The translations under genes and the position numbers were made by a program. The notes under the pieces were generated by a model, which was not told the DNA's origin, made no database searches, and saw nothing but the letters and a program-made list of their open reading frames with translations. A stretch of 64,000 bases of DNA from Brevibacillus fulvus. GTDB taxonomy: Bacteria > Bacillota > Bacilli > Brevibacillales > Brevibacillaceae. The stretch spans positions 124,001 through 188,000 of the forward strand of contig NZ_JAFBEB010000005.1 in assembly GCF_016908525.1 (NCBI RefSeq), read 5' to 3'. Shown here in pieces: positions 1-7,570 of this stretch (the first letter of the stretch is position 1; every line of letters starts with the position of its first letter).

Positions 1-261
1 ATCATCCAGTTCCTTAATCTCCTGAATAGCCATGTTGATCTCCTGAATCGCCCGGTTCACATACGGCAAAAGAATTTGCCCATACTGATTCAAGGTCACC
101 CCCCGTACTTTGCGGTCAAACAAAGGAACGCCCAATTCTTCCTCCAGCTTGGCGATCGAACGGCTCAACGCCGACTGGGTAAGCGCCAGTTCATCTGCCG
201 CTTTTGTAAAGTTTTGATACTTGGCCAAAGATTGAAAATACTCAAGCTGTTGCCATTCCAT
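1..261 (-). CDS. LysR-family transcriptional regulator, N-terminal part (truncated by window edge)
   Basis: This reading frame starts at ATG 261 and runs off the left edge, giving 87 residues. It begins MEWQQLEYFQ and has the LysR winged-helix pattern: a first helix, then FTKAADELALTQSALSRSIAKLEEELGVPLFDR at about residues 18-50, where the recognition helix and the conserved LFDR turn are visible. A purine-rich ribosome binding site (AAAGGGGAGA) lies just upstream. Only the DNA-binding domain and the start of the linker helix are present, so the effector cannot be predicted. It is divergent from the shikimate kinase gene across a 128-base gap, the usual arrangement when a LysR protein controls its neighbour. 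The family call is secure; regulation of the neighbour is inference. Confidence 0.9.
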   Translation of the reverse strand, partial: MEWQQLEYFQSLAKYQNFTKAADELALTQSALSRSIAKLEEELGVPLFDRKVRGVTLNQYGQILLPYVNRAIQEINMAIQEIKELDD

Positions 262-297
262 CGCAAAAATCTCCCCTTTCACCCGAGACAAATAGCA

Positions 298-327
298 TTG
301 ACACAAGCTAATTGCGCCAATCATAAT
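298..327 (+). promoter_or_regulatory. Sigma-A-type promoter of the shikimate kinase gene
   Basis: A perfect TTGACA -35 box (298-303) is followed after 18 bases by CATAAT (322-327), one mismatch from the -10 consensus. It lies in the gap between the divergent LysR gene and the shikimate kinase gene and points toward the kinase. Confidence 0.6.
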
Positions 328-389
328 ATACGCATACAGGAAGTGGAAACGGCGCAACAAAACATAAATCGATAGGAAGAGAGTTAAAG

Positions 390-956
390 ATGACTGAACA
401 TACGGAAATACCGATTCGCGAACGGAATATTGTTTTCATCGGTTTCATGGGGGCGGGCAAAACGACAATTGGAAAGCTCGTTGCCAAAAAGCTCTACCGC
501 GATTTTATCGATATTGACCAGGAACTGGAGAAACGCCACAATAGGCCGGTACCGCAAATATTCCAAGAGTTGGGGGAGCCGGTATTTCGCCAGATGGAAC
601 GGGACCTGATCGTCTCGCTTTGCACAAATACGCGCCTGAAGATCATTTCTCTGGGCGGCGGGGCTTATTTGAACGAGGATGTGCGCAAAGTGTGTCTGTC
701 GCACTGCATCGTCTACTTTATTGATTTGTCCTGGGAGTCGTGGAAGGAACGCATTCCCCTGATCATTGACAGCAGGCCCATCTTGCAGAACAAAACACTC
801 GATCAAATCGAGGAATTGTTCTTGAGCAGAAAATCGGCCTATGCCATTCATCATTCCAAAATCTCCACCAACCAAATCGATGCTGAAACGGCCGCCGAGC
901 AAATCGTCGAATCGATCAAATTGGCCTGGGATTTATACCAGCCCAATCGCGACTAG
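390..956 (+). CDS. aroK: Shikimate kinase
   Basis: This 188-residue cytoplasmic enzyme phosphorylates shikimate to shikimate 3-phosphate with ATP in the chorismate pathway. The P-loop GFMGAGKTT is at residues 18-26. The shikimate and Mg-binding acidic pair DID is at 41-43, a substrate arginine is in EPVFRQME (R67), and the LGGG motif is at 88-91. A lid-type arginine lies in SRPIL near residue 129. The length fits the family (about 170-190). The start ATG has GAGAG upstream (GGAAGAGAGTTAAAG). The gene stands alone, with a promoter upstream and a hairpin terminator downstream. The nearby LysR gene may regulate it. The N-terminal extension of about 12 residues before the first strand is slightly long. 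An aroK or aroL-like label is equally fair. Confidence 0.9.
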   Translation: MTEHTEIPIRERNIVFIGFMGAGKTTIGKLVAKKLYRDFIDIDQELEKRHNRPVPQIFQELGEPVFRQMERDLIVSLCTNTRLKIISLGGGAYLNEDVRKVCLSHCIVYFIDLSWESWKERIPLIIDSRPILQNKTLDQIEELFLSRKSAYAIHHSKISTNQIDAETAAEQIVESIKLAWDLYQPNRD

Positions 957-971
957 ATTCGGTTGACACCG

Positions 972-1029
972 TCTCCCTCTTCAAAACGGATCGAAATACG
1001 TTCCGCCTTTGCCAGAGGGAGATTTTCTT
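972..1029 (+). terminator. Probable Rho-independent terminator after aroK
   Basis: TCTCCCTCT (972-980) pairs with AGAGGGAGA (1014-1022), and a T-rich stretch TTTTCTTT follows on the + strand. The loop can form a small inner CGGA/TCCG stem. It begins 15 bases after the aroK stop codon. Confidence 0.55.
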
Positions 1030-1123
1030 TTTACTGCCGCGAACGATTAAGGAAGCCGTCGCATCCTGCCATTATTCCCGACGAGTCTTTGTTTATGGCA
1101 CACCGCGCTCCGTTCCGTTCATC

Positions 1124-2401
1124 TTACGTCAACCATTCAAGCGGTACCAAAACAAGCGAGGGGAATAGTGTAAGCAGGAGCAGGATAATGACTTCCAGCA
1201 ATAAAAACGGCCAGATCCCTTTCATGATCTCTTCCAGACCGATCTTGCCAACTCCGCAGGCGACGTTCAGGACGGTTCCGACAGGCGGTGTGAGCAAACC
1301 GATACAGTTGTTCAACACAAACAGCACACCGAAATACACCGGATCAATTCCAGCCATTTTGATAATCGGCATCAATACCGGGGTAAGAATGAGAATAGTC
1401 GGAGTCGAATCCATTGCCGTTCCTACCAATAGCACCAGCGCATTGATGACAAGCAGGAGAAGCAACGGGTTGTCAATCAGCGGTTCAAGCAATTCTCCCA
1501 TCGCTGCCGGAACATTCGCGACGGTTATCAGCCAGGCGGTTACCATTGCAGCAGCGACGAGAAACATCACGACACTGGAGGTTTTTGCCGCTGCCACCAA
1601 CACGTTGTACAAACTTCTCCAGTTCAATTCCCGATAGATCAGCAATCCGACCAACAGCGCATAAAAAGCGGCGACGACAGCAGCTTCCGTAGGCGTGAAG
1701 ATTCCGCCGCGCAGCCCAGCGATAATAATGACAGGCAGAAGCAGCGCCCAGATGGCTTGACGAGCCGCTTGCCAAATATCCCTCCACGATTTGCGCGGAT
1801 ACACTTCCACCTTGTCTTTGCGCATGAGCAACCACCAGATCAACATAAGCCCAAGCCCAATCATCAGCCCGGGCACGATTCCGGCGATAAACAATTTTGT
1901 GATCGAGACACCGCTCGAGACGCCAAAAATGATGAACGGAATACTGGGCGGAATCAACGGCGCGATGATGCCGCCAGCGGCAAGCAGGCCGGTGGAACGA
2001 TTGCGGTTGTACCCCGCCTTGACCATCATCGGGATCAGAATCGCGCCAAGCGCCGCCGTATCCGCGACAGCCGAGCCGGATAAACCTGCGAACAGCACGC
2101 TGGCAACGATCGCTACATAGCCGAGACCGCCGCGGATATGGCCAAAGATAGACATCGCAAAATTGATGATTCGCTTGGAGATTCCGCCTTCGTTCATCAG
2201 CTCGCCGGCCAAAATGAAAAAGGGCACGGCCAACATCGGAAAGCTGTTTGCGCCATTGATCAAATTTTGCGCAATGATCTGACTGTCGAAAATGTCCAGG
2301 TAAATCATTAAGGCCACGCCGCTGACCAGCAAGGCCATGGCAATCGGAATGCCCAGCGCCATCACGCCAACCAGAGAACTGACAAACACAACTAATGACA
2401 T
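1124..2401 (-). CDS. dctM: TRAP transporter large permease subunit (DctM family)
   Basis: This is the large membrane subunit of a tripartite ATP-independent periplasmic transporter; it carries the substrate using an ion gradient. It has 425 residues, normal for DctM, and is almost entirely hydrophobic with about 11-12 membrane segments. Typical DctM stretches are visible, such as PMLAVPFFILAGELMN near residue 60, GLSGSAVADTAALG near 95 and GIIAPLIPPSIPFIIFG near 150. The start ATG at 2401 lies inside the end of the dctQ gene (10-base overlap) and follows a GGGGGGAG ribosome binding site, so the two are translationally coupled. A reading frame extends further upstream without a good start; I rejected it because it would overlap dctQ by 85 codons. 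The substrate is probably an organic acid, but the sequence does not say which. Confidence 0.93.
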   Translation of the reverse strand: MSLVVFVSSLVGVMALGIPIAMALLVSGVALMIYLDIFDSQIIAQNLINGANSFPMLAVPFFILAGELMNEGGISKRIINFAMSIFGHIRGGLGYVAIVASVLFAGLSGSAVADTAALGAILIPMMVKAGYNRNRSTGLLAAGGIIAPLIPPSIPFIIFGVSSGVSITKLFIAGIVPGLMIGLGLMLIWWLLMRKDKVEVYPRKSWRDIWQAARQAIWALLLPVIIIAGLRGGIFTPTEAAVVAAFYALLVGLLIYRELNWRSLYNVLVAAAKTSSVVMFLVAAAMVTAWLITVANVPAAMGELLEPLIDNPLLLLLVINALVLLVGTAMDSTPTILILTPVLMPIIKMAGIDPVYFGVLFVLNNCIGLLTPPVGTVLNVACGVGKIGLEEIMKGIWPFLLLEVIILLLLTLFPSLVLVPLEWLT

Positions 2402-2973
2402 GAGCCGCTCCCCCCAACTGATGCCTGTTTTTGCTGCGTTTCCCAGTCCAACTGACTGGACTGCAGCAATTCCTCTTCCGATCCGTTTACGGTTTGAAAC
2501 GGAACAAATTCTCTTTGAAATAACACGCGGTACAGGTTTAGCAAAATAATAAGAGCCATGGCAACGCTCATTACAATTCCGATGCCATAAATGTACGACA
2601 TCGGCAGTCCGGTCGCGGGAGAGAGGGCATTCGTACTGACCAGTGCCGTTTTCCAACTGCCGTCGAACACAAGCCAGAGCACGTAAAGAATAATCAAGTT
2701 ACCGATGAAAAAGATGATCCGTTTTGCCGGCAGCGGCAATTTTCTCACAAACATGTCCACCCCGAGATGCTGATTATCTTTTAATGCGCCAATCGCTCCG
2801 AGAAACGTAAGCCACACGAACAAAATGCGGGACATTTCCTCTGACCAGGCGATCCCCGAATGGAAAGCGTAGCGCAGCACCACATTGAAAAATACGAGAA
2901 TCGCCATGGCGGCCAAGCAGACCGCCATCAACAAGTCCGCCAGCTTGGATATAAGGCCAAAAACTTTTCCCAA
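2392..2973 (-). CDS. dctQ: TRAP transporter small permease subunit (DctQ family)
   Basis: This small membrane subunit joins the binding protein and the large permease of the TRAP system. The protein is about 193 residues with four predicted membrane segments. The family pattern WSEEMSRILFVWLTFLGAI lies in the second segment, followed by the HLGVDMF motif. The chosen start is TTG at 2973, preceded by a strong GGGAGG ribosome binding site 7 bases away. An in-frame GTG at 3057 is possible, but its AAGGAG box directly abuts the codon, leaving no proper spacing. It lies between dctP and dctM in an operon. The C-terminal tail after the last membrane segment (about 40 residues, polar) is longer than usual. 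Confidence 0.88.
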   Translation of the reverse strand: MGKVFGLISKLADLLMAVCLAAMAILVFFNVVLRYAFHSGIAWSEEMSRILFVWLTFLGAIGALKDNQHLGVDMFVRKLPLPAKRIIFFIGNLIILYVLWLVFDGSWKTALVSTNALSPATGLPMSYIYGIGIVMSVAMALIILLNLYRVLFQREFVPFQTVNGSEEELLQSSQLDWETQQKQASVGGSGSCH

Positions 2974-3031
2974 GGATGCTCCCTCCCAACCGATCGGTCT
3001 GCCGCCACGGACGACAGCCTTGTGCAAATAT

Positions 3032-3071
3032 CGTAAGGAGGGCCCTCCTGCTGACACCTCCTTACGTTTTT
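3032..3071. other. Stem-loop between dctP and dctQ
   Basis: CGTAAGGAGG (3032-3041) is perfectly complementary to CCTCCTTACG (3057-3066), and a run of T follows on the + strand. The centre holds a second, competing palindrome AGGAGGGCCCTCCT (3036-3049). In the operon's own direction (minus) no T run follows, so this is not a simple terminator for that transcript. It may be an RNA processing or stability element that lets the binding protein be made in excess of the permeases. That role is inference. Confidence 0.45.
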
Positions 3072-3085
3072 TCTCCCTTGCCGCC

Positions 3086-4168
3086 TTACTGATTGGCTTG
3101 CTTCAACTTCTTGACAAAATCTTCGCCCAGTTCGCTGGCGTATTTGTCGTAGACAGGTTGAACCTTCTCAACGAACCGCTTCCTTTCTTCGTCGCTCAGT
3201 TCCGTAACCACCATGCCGTTTTTGGCGAGAAACTCCTCGGCTTGTCGTGTCTCTTCCTGATTTAATTGGCGCTGATACACTTTCGCCTCTTCGGCCGCCT
3301 TGGTTACCCATTCTTTTTCTTGATCCGACAGGGAATCCCAAAACTTCTTGCTGATCAAGAACGGGCTGGCATTGTATACGTGCCCTGTCTTCGTATAGTA
3401 TTTTTGCACCTCGTAAAATTTGGAGGTTGTGACGTTGCCCGCCGGATTTTCCTGACCGTCAACGACGCCTTGTTCCAGCGCGGTAAACAGCTCGGTAAAC
3501 GCCATCGGCGTCGGAATCGCCCCCAGTTGCTTCCACATGTCAAGATGCAAATCGTTTTCCAGCGTCCTGATTTTCAGGCCTGCAATATCTTCCACCCTCT
3601 TTACTTCTCTCTTGCCGTTGGTCAAATTGCGGAATCCGTTTTCCCAGTAGTTCAAACCGATTACGCCCACCGCCGGAAGATCGTCAAGCAGTTCCTTGCC
3701 GATGGGTCCATCCAAAATTTCATAGGCAGTTTGCTCATCCTTGAACAGGAAAGGCAAATCCAATGCGTTGAAACGTTTGGCATCGACGGCGATCGGCCCG
3801 CTTGACATGGTAGAGCCTTGGATCGTGCCCACTTTCATCGCGTCAAACACGGCACGGTCACCACCCAGTTGTCCGTCCGGGTACACCTCAACCTTGATAG
3901 AGCCGCCTGACTCTTTCTCCAAAATCTCGCCGAACTTTTCCAGCCCCTTGGTCAGCGACCTGTCTTTTGCGGTAACGACAGCCAGCTTCATCACTCTTGC
4001 TTCCGTCGGGCTGGCCGTGTTTTGGCCGGCGGTGTTCTGTGCCCCGCTTTGAACGGACGGATTGGCCGTTTGCGTAGAACAGCCCGTTAAGGCAAGCATG
4101 GAAGATAACAAAGAGACAATTATAATTTTTGGCATCCGGTTCCAGTTCATTTTCATTACTCGTTTCAT
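3086..4168 (-). CDS. dctP: TRAP transporter solute-binding lipoprotein (DctP family)
   Basis: This extracytoplasmic receptor captures the substrate and delivers it to DctQM. With the start at ATG 4168 (ribosome binding site AAGGGGG) the protein has 360 residues. A lipoprotein signal ends in LALTGC with the lipidated Cys at about residue 30, followed by a Gln/Asn/Ser-rich linker. The mature part has the DctP fold pattern: VYPDGQLGGDRAVFDAMKVG, then the family's arginine stretch GLKIRTLEND and the binding-cleft segment ALEQGVVDGQENP. An upstream in-frame TTG at 4177 has poor spacing. The gene follows the dehydrogenase gene by 5 bases and precedes dctQ by 112 bases. Binding partner class: probably a sugar acid or C4 acid, inferred only from the linked dehydrogenase. 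Confidence 0.93.
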   Translation of the reverse strand: MKRVMKMNWNRMPKIIIVSLLSSMLALTGCSTQTANPSVQSGAQNTAGQNTASPTEARVMKLAVVTAKDRSLTKGLEKFGEILEKESGGSIKVEVYPDGQLGGDRAVFDAMKVGTIQGSTMSSGPIAVDAKRFNALDLPFLFKDEQTAYEILDGPIGKELLDDLPAVGVIGLNYWENGFRNLTNGKREVKRVEDIAGLKIRTLENDLHLDMWKQLGAIPTPMAFTELFTALEQGVVDGQENPAGNVTTSKFYEVQKYYTKTGHVYNASPFLISKKFWDSLSDQEKEWVTKAAEEAKVYQRQLNQEETRQAEEFLAKNGMVVTELSDEERKRFVEKVQPVYDKYASELGEDFVKKLKQANQ

Positions 4169-4173
4169 TTTGT

Positions 4174-5166
4174 TCAAACCCCCTTAAAGTCCAGTATAAT
4201 TTTTCCATGATCGCCAGTTAAAGCGCTTTCAAATGCTTGCCGATAAGCAGTAATCGGCAGCGTCAAAGATATGATGGCATCAGCGCGAAAGGAGGGGTCG
4301 AGCAGATAGTCGATCGCCCGTAAATAATCGTCGGGAAAATTGTAAATAATCGTTCCGAACAAAGTTAATTCATTGCGAACCATATGTGCCACCGGCAAAA
4401 TCGCTTCCTGCGCAAGTCCGATCACAACCATCTCCCCACCCGGACGAACAAGCTGAATTCCCTGCTCAACGGCGCCTTTGGTTCCCCCCGCCTCAATGAC
4501 CACATCAAAAGTTGCCTGTTGTACCGCCTGTGGCAAAACTGCCTGAATACCCTCGCCGAGTTTGCTTACCAAATCCAGTTTCCGCGGGTTAATGTCAATT
4601 GCCGTCACCTTTGCCCCCAAATGGCTGGCCAGCGCCGCCGCCAACATCCCCTCGTTGCCGCAACCAACGACGCAAACCGTACAGTCTTTGCCAAGGCGGA
4701 CTTTTTGCAGAGCATGCACAACCACAGCGAAAGGCTCGATCAATACCGCTTTTTGATCGGACAGGTCATCAGGAATCGGCAAAACATAACGGGAAGAAAT
4801 AAGAAACTCCTGGGCAAACCCGCCGTCTGCATTGACACCAAGCGACTGTTTATTCTCACAAATATTGGTTTTGCCGCGGCGACAGTAACTGCACTTGCCG
4901 CAAAACGTATTCGGCAAGACGACAACCCGCGTTCCAACCGGAATGGAAGCCGCGCTGCCCGCCTTGATCACTCTTCCCACCAGTTCATGGCCTGGCCTTA
5001 GCGGATAGATGGCATGCCGCAGTTTTCCTTGAAACACCCCCAAATCAGATCCACAGATACCTCCATAGATCACTTTGATTTTCACTTCATCGCCCGTTGG
5101 AGACGGTGCAGGCCCCGCTTCTCTCAATTGCAGCTCGTATGGCTTCTGTAAAAATAACTCCAACAC
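4174..5166 (-). CDS. Zinc-dependent alcohol/polyol dehydrogenase (MDR superfamily)
   Basis: This 330-residue medium-chain dehydrogenase probably oxidises an alcohol or sugar-acid substrate with NAD(P). The catalytic zinc site is visible in GGICGSDLGVF (Cys near residue 38) and GHELVGRV (His-Glu near 60). The structural zinc site is the four-cysteine run CGKCSYCRRGKTNIC at about 90-104. The Rossmann cofactor segment is VVGCGNEGMLAAALASHLGA near 165-185, with acidic DIN at the end of the second strand, favouring NAD. It starts at GTG 5166 (TTG one codon later is an alternative) and is the first gene of the TRAP operon, so its substrate probably enters through that transporter. Relatives include sorbitol, threonine and L-idonate dehydrogenases; I cannot choose among them. 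Confidence 0.85.
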   Translation of the reverse strand: MLELFLQKPYELQLREAGPAPSPTGDEVKIKVIYGGICGSDLGVFQGKLRHAIYPLRPGHELVGRVIKAGSAASIPVGTRVVVLPNTFCGKCSYCRRGKTNICENKQSLGVNADGGFAQEFLISSRYVLPIPDDLSDQKAVLIEPFAVVVHALQKVRLGKDCTVCVVGCGNEGMLAAALASHLGAKVTAIDINPRKLDLVSKLGEGIQAVLPQAVQQATFDVVIEAGGTKGAVEQGIQLVRPGGEMVVIGLAQEAILPVAHMVRNELTLFGTIIYNFPDDYLRAIDYLLDPSFRADAIISLTLPITAYRQAFESALTGDHGKIILDFKGV

Positions 5167-5252
5167 CTTTATCCCACCACCATGTTGTCTTAGTTAATTT
5201 CCCCATTTCACTTGCCCCGTTTCCTGACAAAATATATTGTTGCGAAATTGAT

Positions 5253-5316
5253 GGATCGATCTACTTTAAACAAACAAAAATATTGCAAAAAGATTTTTTA
5301 CAGTAGATCGATCTAC
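5253..5316. promoter_or_regulatory. Twin palindromic operators between the TRAP operon and a divergent membrane-protein gene
   Basis: A perfect 14-base palindrome GTAGATCGATCTAC lies at 5303-5316 and a near copy GGATCGATCTAC at 5253-5264. Their centres are 52 bases apart, about five helical turns. The distal copy lies exactly between the -35 and -10 boxes of the + strand gene; the proximal copy faces the TRAP operon. This is typical of a dimeric repressor (GntR or LacI class) controlling both directions. No matching regulator gene lies next to it in the window. Confidence 0.6.
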
Positions 5317-5325
5317 ATGGATTAT
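5297..5325 (+). promoter_or_regulatory. Promoter of the divergent membrane-protein gene
   Basis: TTTACA (5297-5302) is followed after 17 bases by GATTAT (5320-5325). The spacer is filled by the 14-base palindromic operator, so repressor binding would block RNA polymerase. The -10 box is weak (4 of 6), so confidence is moderate. Confidence 0.4.
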
Positions 5326-5402
5326 AGTATCCTTATGAAAATGTTGTCAATCCAATTTTCCGAATAGTGGCAATGTTCAGCTTGCAGAAGGGGTGTTTTC
5401 AC

Positions 5403-6755
5403 ATGCGACTTGTCCTGTATACGCTTCTGATCCTCTTGTATATCATCAATCAATTTTTGTTTCAGCCCACGCTTGATTATGCCACAGGGGTGATAGCGGT
5501 GTTGGCGCTTGGCATATCCGCTGTTTATGCCAGAGGGTTGTACCGGGTTTCCGGCTTCGTCTTTCTTCTCCTTGGCCTGCTTCTGTTTTTCTGGAACGGG
5601 CTCGTTTGGCACTCGATTTTCCTGCACTTTCAAACCATGTTGGGGCTGCTCTCCTTTTTTCTCGTGCTGCCTTTTATTCATTCGCTGATCCGGGTGGGGC
5701 GTTACGACAAGAATCTCAGCCAGTTTTTGCAAGATCGCGTGACTGCAATGCCTGCGTTATATAAGCGCAGTTCGCTCGTTTGCCACTTTCTCGGCATCTT
5801 TTTGAACATCGCCGCAATTCCGTTGTTGACCCGCTCCCTGGAGCCTTCGCTGCAGATGTTGCCCAAGCGGGATACTGACAAGTTTTTCAGCAATAGTTTG
5901 CTTCGTTCCTATGCTTTGTGTCTGATGTGGAGTCCAATGGAGGTTCTCGTCAGCTTGACGGTTGACTTTACGCAAACTCCTTATTACTGGCTGCTTCCGA
6001 TCATCGTCTTCAACGTCCTGGCCGTCCTGCTGATCGATTGGGCGCTCTCGGGGTTCCGTTACAAAAATATCTCCATTCCGTTGGCCAAAGAAAGCCGGAG
6101 CAAGTCCGCGCATGTGTCCAAAAAAATGCTGCATTTGCTCGGCATGCTGCTGGTCTTTGTCCTGCTCGTCAGTCTTGTTCAGCATATTGTCGAGCGCGGT
6201 TTCCTGTTTTCCGTCGTTCTGCTGCTTATTCCCTTTTCCTTTCTGTGGGCAGCGGCAAGCAGAAAAGCAAAAAGTTATCTGGCGCTGGCCGCTCCTTACT
6301 GGAAACAGCGAACAAACGGGTTGGCCGATTTCTTTTTCATGTTTTTGAGCGCTGGGCTGTTTGTTGATATGCTCTCCCTGTCCGGTCTGCTGTCTTTTCT
6401 GGAACCAGTGTTTCTCGCAGCAGCCCAAACGCCTTTTGTCTTGTACTTGCTGATCGCAGGATACTTTCTGCTGACTTCATTCATCGGGCTCCATTCGTTG
6501 GTGTCGCTGACCTTCTTGCTGCAGTTTTTGCTCCCGGTTTTGCCCGAGGTTGCCGGTATGCCGCTTGCGATTGTGATCATTACCTGTGCGCTGTCCCCGG
6601 TCATGTACAGTCCGTTCAATCTGTCGGTTTCAATGCTGACGAGTGAGTTGCGGATCAGTCCATACCGAATCGCGGGCTGGAATGTCGGGTTTGCCATCCT
6701 GTGCATGCTCTTTGGCATCCTTGTTTCCGCCCTGCTTGAGCAAACCATCTACTAA
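5403..6755 (+). CDS. Polytopic membrane protein, possible transporter of unknown substrate
   Basis: The protein has 450 residues from ATG 5403, which has an AGAAGGGG ribosome binding site 8 bases upstream. A reading frame 12 codons longer lacks one. About 12 hydrophobic segments cover nearly the whole length, with one longer polar loop around residues 215-235 (RYKNISIPLAKESRSKSAHVSKK) that divides it into two halves. The pattern, with prolines and a short re-entrant-like segment (FIGLHSLVSLTFLLQFLLPVLPEVAGMP) in the second half, resembles ion-coupled organic-anion carriers, but I do not recognise a named family. It shares operators with the divergent TRAP and dehydrogenase operon, suggesting related substrates or coordinated control. 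A bidirectional terminator follows. Confidence 0.6.
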   Translation: MRLVLYTLLILLYIINQFLFQPTLDYATGVIAVLALGISAVYARGLYRVSGFVFLLLGLLLFFWNGLVWHSIFLHFQTMLGLLSFFLVLPFIHSLIRVGRYDKNLSQFLQDRVTAMPALYKRSSLVCHFLGIFLNIAAIPLLTRSLEPSLQMLPKRDTDKFFSNSLLRSYALCLMWSPMEVLVSLTVDFTQTPYYWLLPIIVFNVLAVLLIDWALSGFRYKNISIPLAKESRSKSAHVSKKMLHLLGMLLVFVLLVSLVQHIVERGFLFSVVLLLIPFSFLWAAASRKAKSYLALAAPYWKQRTNGLADFFFMFLSAGLFVDMLSLSGLLSFLEPVFLAAAQTPFVLYLLIAGYFLLTSFIGLHSLVSLTFLLQFLLPVLPEVAGMPLAIVIITCALSPVMYSPFNLSVSMLTSELRISPYRIAGWNVGFAILCMLFGILVSALLEQTIY

Positions 6756-6762
6756 TACGGTG

Positions 6763-6805
6763 AAAAACCTCCCGTTCGGCTCCATCTGCCGACAAGGAGG
6801 TTTTT
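6763..6805. terminator. Bidirectional Rho-independent terminator
   Basis: AAAAACCTCC (6763-6772) pairs with GGAGGTTTTT (6796-6805), with A and T runs on opposite sides. It sits between convergent genes (the membrane protein on + and the ugpQ end on -) and can serve both. Confidence 0.85.
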
Positions 6806-6829
6806 CGTTTTTCGTTTCCCGTCTTGCCC

Positions 6830-7552
6830 TTATGCCAATAAAGAAATCATTCGATCCGGATGGTTGGTACAAATCAGCAGTTCAGGATGCCAGCTCATCA
6901 GTTTGGCTATCTCCTGCTGGTCATCAACCGTCCAGGCGATCACCGTTTGTCCTTTGGCGATGCTTTGCTGAACGAACTCTTTGGTCAGATACGGATAGCC
7001 CATCGACAGGATCGTTGCGCCTGTCGCCCGCAGCTGTTCATCGAGCAGCACCGGTTGCCCCAAAATAATCAGTCCGGTTGTCAAGGATGGGTCCAATTCC
7101 CCGACTTGCTTGATCGTTTCGTGGTCAAAAGACGTGATCATGACCTGTTCCTTCATTTCATATTTCTCTACCAGTTGCACCACTTTTGGCGCAATGTCGG
7201 GGTACAAACCGCCTGCTGTCTTTAGCTCGATATTGAGGCGGCATTTCCCTTTGACGGCTTGCAGTACTTGTTCCAATGCGGGAATGCGTTCTCCGCTGTA
7301 CGCTTCGCCAAACCAGCTTCCTGCATCGAGGGCAGACAATTGCTCATACGTAAAATCTTTCAGCAAGCCTTGGCCATTGGTCGTCCGCTCCAGCGTAAAA
7401 TCGTGCATCAAAACCGGAATGCCGTCTTTTGTAATCTGCACGTCGATCTCGATCGCGCCGATTGCCGGTTCGGACAAAGCCAGGTTGATCGCTGCCAACG
7501 TATTTTCCGGGGCTTTGCCCGACCAGCCGCGATGGGCCATGCATCTGTTCAT
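6830..7552 (-). CDS. ugpQ: Glycerophosphodiester phosphodiesterase
   Basis: This cytoplasmic enzyme hydrolyses glycerophosphodiesters (such as glycerophosphocholine) to sn-glycerol 3-phosphate and an alcohol. It has 240 residues from ATG 7552, preceded by a GAGGTGA ribosome binding site; a GTG three codons earlier is less likely. The GDPD signature is clear: the catalytic His in MAHRGWSGKAPENTLAA, metal-binding IEIDVQITKDGIPVLMHD, and the downstream catalytic Glu/Lys pair in LNIELK. No signal peptide is visible, matching UgpQ rather than secreted GlpQ. It is the last gene of the ugp operon and would process what UgpABCE imports. The terminator at 6763-6805 follows. Confidence 0.92.
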   Translation of the reverse strand: MNRCMAHRGWSGKAPENTLAAINLALSEPAIGAIEIDVQITKDGIPVLMHDFTLERTTNGQGLLKDFTYEQLSALDAGSWFGEAYSGERIPALEQVLQAVKGKCRLNIELKTAGGLYPDIAPKVVQLVEKYEMKEQVMITSFDHETIKQVGELDPSLTTGLIILGQPVLLDEQLRATGATILSMGYPYLTKEFVQQSIAKGQTVIAWTVDDQQEIAKLMSWHPELLICTNHPDRMISLLA

Positions 7553-7570
7553 GCTTCTCACCTCATCCGT

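Noticed and set aside
384-902. Open frame opposite the shikimate kinase gene
   Set aside because: It is antisense to well-conserved catalytic motifs, with no independent ribosome site or domain.
2402-2656. N-terminal extension of dctM
   Set aside because: It would overlap dctQ by 85 codons and is not hydrophobic or DctM-like; ATG 2401 has a strong ribosome site.
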